Origin: Gammaproteobacteria bacterium
GTDB lineage: Bacteria > Pseudomonadota > Gammaproteobacteria > SURF-13
Length of the DNA: 64,000 bases
NCBI GenBank assembly: GCA_030680605.1
Contig: JAUXUQ010000002.1
Location: 1-64,000 of the forward strand
Direction of reading: 5' to 3'
Part shown: positions 59,744 to 64,000 of the stretch, in pieces
Numbering within the stretch: the first letter of the stretch is position 1
Layout: the number at the start of each line of letters is the position of its first letter
Notes under the pieces: model-generated
What the model saw: the letters and a program-made list of their open reading frames with translations, nothing else
Told to the model about the DNA's origin: nothing
Databases searched by the model: none
Made by a program: the position numbers and the translations under genes

Positions 59744-60484
59744 TTAACCGAGACGCATAAGCTGGGCGGACGCACTGTCAGTTTCCTCGGCGGCTTTCAT
59801 CAGCTTGACTTGCACTTCGAACCCGCGCGCGAGCGCGATGATGCTGACCATGGCTTCCACCGCATTAACGTTGCTGCCTTCCAGGGCACCGGAGATGAGT
59901 CGTATCTTGGCATCGGGCACGGCCTGAATGCCTTCCTTGTCGCGCAACAGGCCATCGGCACTCTTGCCCAGGGATTCAGGCGGGGGGTTTACCAGGCGGA
60001 TTCTGTCTACTATCGCCAGGGTGGTGGCGCTTTGCCCGACGGGACGAATGGAGATGGTGCCATCGGCGCCGATTTCAATTTTTTCAGCGGGCGGCAGTGC
60101 TATCGGGCCGCCATTGCCGAGCACCGGATGACCAGCACCGGTTTCAAGCAGACCGTTGGGTGAAATTTGCAGATCACCCGTGCGCGTGTATGCCTCGCTA
60201 CCGTCAGGCGCCTGTACCGCAATAAAGCCCACGCCATTGATGGCGACATCCAGTTCCCGCCCGGTGTTCATGATCTGTCCCTGTGTCAGATCGACTTCAC
60301 TCGCTTGGGGTTGAGCATAGGTACGGCTGGCCCAGCCCGGTCCGCTGACCGGCAGGCTCTGAAAGACCGCGAGGTCGGCGCGAAATCCGGTGGTGCTGAC
60401 ATTGGCGAGATTGTGGGTATGGATGGACTGCGCCAGCATCGTCTGCTGGGCGCCATTCATCGCAACATAAATCATCCTGTCCAT
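59744..60484 (-). CDS. flgF: Flagellar proximal rod protein FlgF
   Basis: Proximal rod subunit, 246 residues, paralogous to FlgG. It starts MDRMIYVAMNGAQQTMLAQSIHTHNLANVSTTGFRA and ends with GSNVNAVEAMVSIIALARGFEVQVKLM. The position between flgE and flgG and the shorter length distinguish it from FlgG. Confidence 0.96.
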   Translation of the reverse strand: MDRMIYVAMNGAQQTMLAQSIHTHNLANVSTTGFRADLAVFQSLPVSGPGWASRTYAQPQASEVDLTQGQIMNTGRELDVAINGVGFIAVQAPDGSEAYTRTGDLQISPNGLLETGAGHPVLGNGGPIALPPAEKIEIGADGTISIRPVGQSATTLAIVDRIRLVNPPPESLGKSADGLLRDKEGIQAVPDAKIRLISGALEGSNVNAVEAMVSIIALARGFEVQVKLMKAAEETDSASAQLMRLG

Positions 60485-60521
60485 TTCAGTCTGTTCTCAA
60501 GGTTATTCAGTAGTCATGCCA

Positions 60522-62147
60522 TTAGCGACGGATATTTATGACGGCCTGAGTGATGGAGTCATTGGTGCTGATGACCTGCGCATTCGCCTGGAAATTACGT
60601 TGGGAGGTAATCATGTTCACCAGTTGTTCAGTGAGGTCGACATTGGAGCCTTCCAGCGCACCTGCCTGAATCAGTCCCAGGCTGGCTGTGCCAGGTGATC
60701 CGGTCAAGGCTGAACCGGACTGGAAGGTTTCAGCCCAGTTGGTATTGCCGAGCTGTTGCAGGCCTTGCGGGTTGCTGAAGTTGGTGAGTGCGATTTGACC
60801 CAGTGCCTTCGACTGGCCGTTAGAGTAGCGCGCGAACACAATGCCGCTGCTGTCAATGTTGACGCCGGAGAGACGGCCGGTGGTGTAGCCATTCTGGGTC
60901 AGGCTGTTCACGCCGAAGGCACTGCCGAATTGCTTCGTCTCGGTGTAATCGAGCGTGAGTGCAATGGTGGCTGCGCCATTGCCGGGGTTGTAGGCGGAGT
61001 AAGTGATGGCGTTAGGCGGTGCTACAGCGCCATTCACGCTGGCGAGATCGCCGGTATTGGAAAAGCCAAGGGTATTGGCGCTATCGACGGCGTTGCCGTC
61101 AATATAAAGATAGCTCTCCCACACGTTGGGTGTGCCGGTCTTGCGGTAATACATGGTGGCGAGGTGTGAGGTGCCGAGTGAGTCATAGATGGTGGTCGAG
61201 GTTGAGTTGTTGTAGGAACTGGCGGCGCTGGGGCTAAAAGCACCCTGCACATTGCCATTGCTGGCCACCGCGATATCAGAGGCGCCCGCGCCCGTGACCT
61301 GGGTCAGGCCGGTGGTGTTCATCGTCAGCGGAACGGTACCCTGTGCGCCGGTGCCATCCGGATCCCAGTTCAGGGTCACACTGGTGGTGGTGCCGATGTC
61401 GATACCGGTGGTGGTGGTGCCGCTGGTAGTGGGAGGTGTAGTGGAGGCGCCGCCGACCAGCAGTTCCGCGCCCCATATATTGCCTGCACCGGAATAGGTG
61501 TAGCGCAGCGAGGCGTTGGTGATTGAGTTGCCGTACGAATCGACCAGAGTGAAGTCGGTGGTAGTGAACGGGCTGCCGCCACCGTCGGTTCGAAGTGTCT
61601 GCGTCCCGCTCAGTGCGAGCGTGGATGAGGTGACGGGCGCCAGCGGCACGGGGGCAGCGGCGTTGAGATTCATGCCGATAGTGATACCGGCTGTAGCGCT
61701 AGGGGCGATGTCGGCGGTGGACAACTGCAAGGTGCCCAGGGCGCCGGTGATATTGCCCGCGGCGTCGGCCTGGAAGGCGGTAAGCTTCTGGGCGGTTGGA
61801 TTCACGACATAACCCTCCCGGTCTATCCCGAATGATCCGGCGCGTGAATAGACGATGGTGCCATTGTCGTCCAGCCGAAAGAAGCCCTGGCCGTTGATGG
61901 CGAGATCCATATTGCTTTGGGTGAATCCAATGTTGCCCTGGCCGAACTGTTGCGCCACTGCGGCAAGGCGCACGCCGCTGCCGATGGAGATGCCAGAGGA
62001 GCCGGTGCTGGTCGCGGCATAGATGTCACCGAACTCCGCACGTGAGGACTTAAAGCCCGTGGTGCTGCTGTTGGCGATGTTGTTTGAAATCACATTGAGC
62101 TCGGCAGCAGCAGCATTGAGCCCACTTAGTGCTGTACGGAATGACAT
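60522..62147 (-). CDS. flgE: Flagellar hook protein FlgE
   Basis: Hook subunit, 541 residues, longer than the E. coli protein (about 400) because of a larger Thr/Ser/Gly-rich outer region (about 150-430). Conserved ends: SFRTALSGLNAAAAELNVISNNIANSSTTGFK and GSNVDLTEQLVNMITSQRNFQANAQVI. DLAINGQGFFRLDDNGTIVYSRAGSF marks the core. It lies 52 bases downstream of flgD. Confidence 0.96.
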   Translation of the reverse strand: MSFRTALSGLNAAAAELNVISNNIANSSTTGFKSSRAEFGDIYAATSTGSSGISIGSGVRLAAVAQQFGQGNIGFTQSNMDLAINGQGFFRLDDNGTIVYSRAGSFGIDREGYVVNPTAQKLTAFQADAAGNITGALGTLQLSTADIAPSATAGITIGMNLNAAAPVPLAPVTSSTLALSGTQTLRTDGGGSPFTTTDFTLVDSYGNSITNASLRYTYSGAGNIWGAELLVGGASTTPPTTSGTTTTGIDIGTTTSVTLNWDPDGTGAQGTVPLTMNTTGLTQVTGAGASDIAVASNGNVQGAFSPSAASSYNNSTSTTIYDSLGTSHLATMYYRKTGTPNVWESYLYIDGNAVDSANTLGFSNTGDLASVNGAVAPPNAITYSAYNPGNGAATIALTLDYTETKQFGSAFGVNSLTQNGYTTGRLSGVNIDSSGIVFARYSNGQSKALGQIALTNFSNPQGLQQLGNTNWAETFQSGSALTGSPGTASLGLIQAGALEGSNVDLTEQLVNMITSQRNFQANAQVISTNDSITQAVINIRR

Positions 62148-62199
62148 GATCTATCTCCTCTTGTAACGGACGGTAAGTCTGCGACTCACATGCGATTAA

Positions 62200-62880
62200 C
62201 TAGAATATTTGTCGTACGGCGGACAGTGCGATGGTGTTTCCCCCGAAGAGATTGAGGCTCAGCCCCTGCCCGTTATTGCCCAGGGTGACACTCTCGACGC
62301 GGGCATCGATCAGGGTGTCCGCGCCCTGCGCACGACCATCGATGAGAGTGGTGGCCTGGATGCGATAGCGACCGGGTGCGGCTGCCTCACCCCCATCCGT
62401 GGTTCCGTCCCAGCCAAAGGACACGAGTCCACTGGCTTGCTGGCCGAGGTCGAGGCGGCGTACCAGTTGGCCTGCGGCGTCGTAAATGGCGAGGGTAAGG
62501 TTTGAGGTACTCGTGGCAAGATCCACGGCACCGCTGAGGCCTGTGTCGGGGGCGAGTATGTTGCCATAGCTGCCCGGAGCCAGAACGCCGCGGCCTACCA
62601 TACTGGCGCCCTGCAGGGCCTGGCCGGAGCCCAGACTGTCGGCTAGTTTGGAGAAGGCTGTCTGCAAATCCTGGATGCCGCTTACAGTACTGAACTGTGC
62701 GATCTGGCTCAGGAATTCGGCATTATCGAGCGGTTTGGTGGGGTTCTGGTTCTGCAGTTGTGCAGTCATAAGTTTCAGAAACTGTTCCTGGCCGAGCTTG
62801 TTTTTGGCGCCGGATGCCGGGGCTGTGGTCGTCGCCAAACCCAGTGCTTCATAAGGATTGGTGCTTTCTATAGTGTTCAT
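62200..62880 (-). CDS. flgD: Flagellar hook cap/assembly protein FlgD
   Basis: Scaffold at the hook tip that is required for FlgE polymerisation, 226 residues. The N-terminal signature LGQEQFLKLMTAQLQNQNPTKPLDNAEFLSQIAQFSTVSGI is diagnostic; the C-terminal half forms tudor and Ig-like (FlgD_ig) domains with VSFGWDGTTDGG. It is located between flgC (13-base gap) and flgE. Confidence 0.97.
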   Translation of the reverse strand: MNTIESTNPYEALGLATTTAPASGAKNKLGQEQFLKLMTAQLQNQNPTKPLDNAEFLSQIAQFSTVSGIQDLQTAFSKLADSLGSGQALQGASMVGRGVLAPGSYGNILAPDTGLSGAVDLATSTSNLTLAIYDAAGQLVRRLDLGQQASGLVSFGWDGTTDGGEAAAPGRYRIQATTLIDGRAQGADTLIDARVESVTLGNNGQGLSLNLFGGNTIALSAVRQIF

Positions 62881-62893
62881 TTATGTCTCCTGC

Positions 62894-63328
62894 CTACTGG
62901 CCAAGTGTGAGTGTTTTCAGTAGCAGCTGTTTTGAGGTATTGGCCGCCTCGACGTTGCTCTGGTAAGAGCGCGAGGCTGAAATCATGTTAGCCATTTCCT
63001 CTACCATGTTGACGTTGGGTAGATAGATATAGCCATTGGCGTCGGCCTGGGGATTCCCGGGTTCGTAGCGGCTTTGTACCGGTGCCTTGCTTTCAACGAT
63101 GCCGAGCACCTGCACGCCGCGGCTGGCGTTTTGCCCCAGATCATTGCCGCCGTTGAGTGCACCCATCACGGCGGCGAATACCGGATGACGTGCACGGTAG
63201 GCTTGTTCCGCACTGCTGCTGGCAGTTTCTGCGTTGGCGAGATTGCTGGATGTGGTGTTGAGGCGCAGCGACTGCGCGCTCATGCCGCTGCCGGCGATAT
63301 CAAAGATATTGAGTAGTGACATAGTCAT
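62894..63328 (-). CDS. flgC: Flagellar basal-body rod protein FlgC
   Basis: Proximal rod subunit, 144 residues. FDIAGSGMSAQSLRLNTTSSNLANAETA and the C-terminal NVNMVEEMANMISASRSYQSNVEAANTSKQLLLKTL are standard. ATG 63328 overlaps the flgB stop (ATGA); ATG 63322 is an equally possible start. Coupled to flgB. Confidence 0.96.
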   Translation of the reverse strand: MTMSLLNIFDIAGSGMSAQSLRLNTTSSNLANAETASSSAEQAYRARHPVFAAVMGALNGGNDLGQNASRGVQVLGIVESKAPVQSRYEPGNPQADANGYIYLPNVNMVEEMANMISASRSYQSNVEAANTSKQLLLKTLTLGQ

Positions 63329-63726
63329 TCACCTCTGATGGCGCCCAACAGGCCCTTGATTTTACCGTTGAGAAAGGTAATGCTGGCCGAATAGCGCAAT
63401 GCGTTCTGCGCAAACTCGGCATGCTCCACTTGCGTATCTACCGTGTTGCCGTCCAGGGAGGCTTGGGACGGGTTGCGGTAGAGCAAGGAATATTCATCGC
63501 GGATGCCGGTGCCGGGCTGTATGTGCTTTGCATGGGTGACTGCGACCGATGTGTGGTCACCCGCCGCCTGCGCGCTGGCAAGCGCGGCCTTGAAGTCGAT
63601 GTCGCGTGCGCGGTAGTGGGGGGTGTCGGCGTTGGCGAGGTTGGTGGCGAGGATTTCGGCACGCTGTGCATACAGGCCGAGTGCCTGCTCATGTACTCCA
63701 AATGCGCCATCAAGTGTTATCGGCAT
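63325..63726 (-). CDS. flgB: Flagellar basal-body rod protein FlgB
   Basis: Proximal rod subunit, 133 residues, first gene of the flgBCDEFGHIJKL run. The N-terminal segment FGVHEQALGLYAQRAEILATNLANADTPHYRARDIDF and the C-terminal NTVDTQVEHAEFAQNALRYSASITFLNGKIKGL are diagnostic. AGGA lies about eight bases before the ATG, and a sigma-54 promoter 38 bases upstream. flgA and flgM, often divergent from here, are not inside the window. Confidence 0.97.
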   Translation of the reverse strand: MPITLDGAFGVHEQALGLYAQRAEILATNLANADTPHYRARDIDFKAALASAQAAGDHTSVAVTHAKHIQPGTGIRDEYSLLYRNPSQASLDGNTVDTQVEHAEFAQNALRYSASITFLNGKIKGLLGAIRGE

Positions 63727-63763
63727 GTTGCTGGTCCTGCTTTAGCTTCCTGCGCTGCACAGG

Positions 63764-63780
63764 AGCAATCTCCGTGCCAG
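63764..63780 (-). promoter_or_regulatory. Sigma-54 promoter of the flgB operon
   Basis: On the minus strand the sequence CTGGCACGGAGATTGCT matches the -24/-12 consensus TGGCACG-N4-TTGCW at every defined position. Transcription would start about 12 bases beyond the GC of TTGC, leaving a short leader to flgB at 63726. Sigma-54 control with a FlrC/FleQ-type activator is the rule for class II/III rod-hook genes in polar flagellates; no activator gene is seen here. Confidence 0.88.
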
Positions 63781-63781
63781 A

Positions 63782-64000
63782 CGTGGGAAAGCCTGCCGGG
63801 AGCAGAAAAACAGCAGTTGCAGAGGGGATGGGCGGCACGGCGACAGGTGGGTGTGCGGCAAGATCATGCCGCAGCGGCAAGGTGTGGGGAAGGCGTACAG
63901 GTTATCGGCAGGCCGTGACCGGAACTGAAGTCAGTCTCGGGTATGCGAAGAACGGTGGCCGGATGTCAGCAGTAGTGCCGCCGGAGTCACGTGCTCGCGG
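63782..64000. other. Unassigned region upstream of flgB
   Basis: About 220 bases between the sigma-54 promoter and the window edge. I see no supported gene. A 7-base inverted repeat (TGCGGCA...TGCCGCA) is present around 63852-63871 and could be an activator site. An ATG at 63963 (+) opens a frame that runs off the edge after 12 codons, too short to judge. Confidence 0.3.

Overview
The window is GC-rich, gene-dense chromosomal DNA from a flagellated gammaproteobacterium. The evidence is gene order and content: mlaFEDCB followed by a BolA-family gene and murA, rpsT-murJ-ribF-ileS-lspA, dapF-DUF484-xerC, zapA-6S RNA-5-formyltetrahydrofolate cyclo-ligase-pepP-ubiH, and a complete flgBCDEFGHIJKL run. 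The closest lineage cannot be fixed by eye; a Chromatiales-like or sulfur-oxidiser-like group is only a guess. No phage, insertion sequence, CRISPR array, rRNA or tRNA was recognised.

Layout. 1-3.9 kb (+): the end of a secreted histidine phosphatase, a membrane PAS-GGDEF-EAL protein, a frameshifted Lys/Ala-rich histone-like gene and an AT-rich membrane orphan. 4.0-18.5 kb (-): a SulP transporter, then a long minus-strand block which, in transcription order, reads mlaF-E-D-C-B, an ABC-2 exporter pair, bolA-like, murA, hisG-D-C-B-H-A-F. 18.6-32.7 kb (mostly +): DUF1499, rpsT (-), murJ-ribF-ileS-lspA, an AT-rich orphan, an LpxR-like deacylase, dapF-DUF484-xerC, and a DedA/PAP2/LssY fusion. 32.7-35.8 kb (-): hydrolase, membrane protein, mpl, LON-substrate-binding-domain protein. 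35.9-41.6 kb (+): rnd, zapB-like, zapA, 6S RNA, 5-FCL, pepP, ubiH, host-attachment-like protein. 41.7-49.1 kb (-): an efflux operon (tetR, adaptor, RND pump, TolC-like, isochorismatase-like) preceded by a PIMT-like gene. 49.3-52.8 kb (+): TPP riboswitch-thiC, pip, dtd. 52.8-63.8 kb (-): flgBCDEFGHIJKL behind a sigma-54 promoter.

The genes serve envelope lipid transport, peptidoglycan precursor synthesis and recycling, histidine and thiamin biosynthesis, multidrug export and motility. Regulation visible in the sequence: a TPP riboswitch on thiC, a palindromic operator lying exactly in the spacer of the tetR-efflux promoter, a near-consensus sigma-54 promoter before flgB, and a bidirectional terminator shared by rpsT and DUF1499.

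The most unusual non-coding signals are (1) a 153-bp gap before the bolA-like gene filled by four perfect palindromes, three of them abutting with no spacer and mostly with GNRA-like loops on the transcribed strand; and (2) two 37-bp arrays of the same heptamer family (AGTNGCK) placed directly before the start codons of hisF and hisC, where a ribosome binding site would be expected, with a third heptad-phased inverted repeat before hisG. These are the best candidates for something undescribed.
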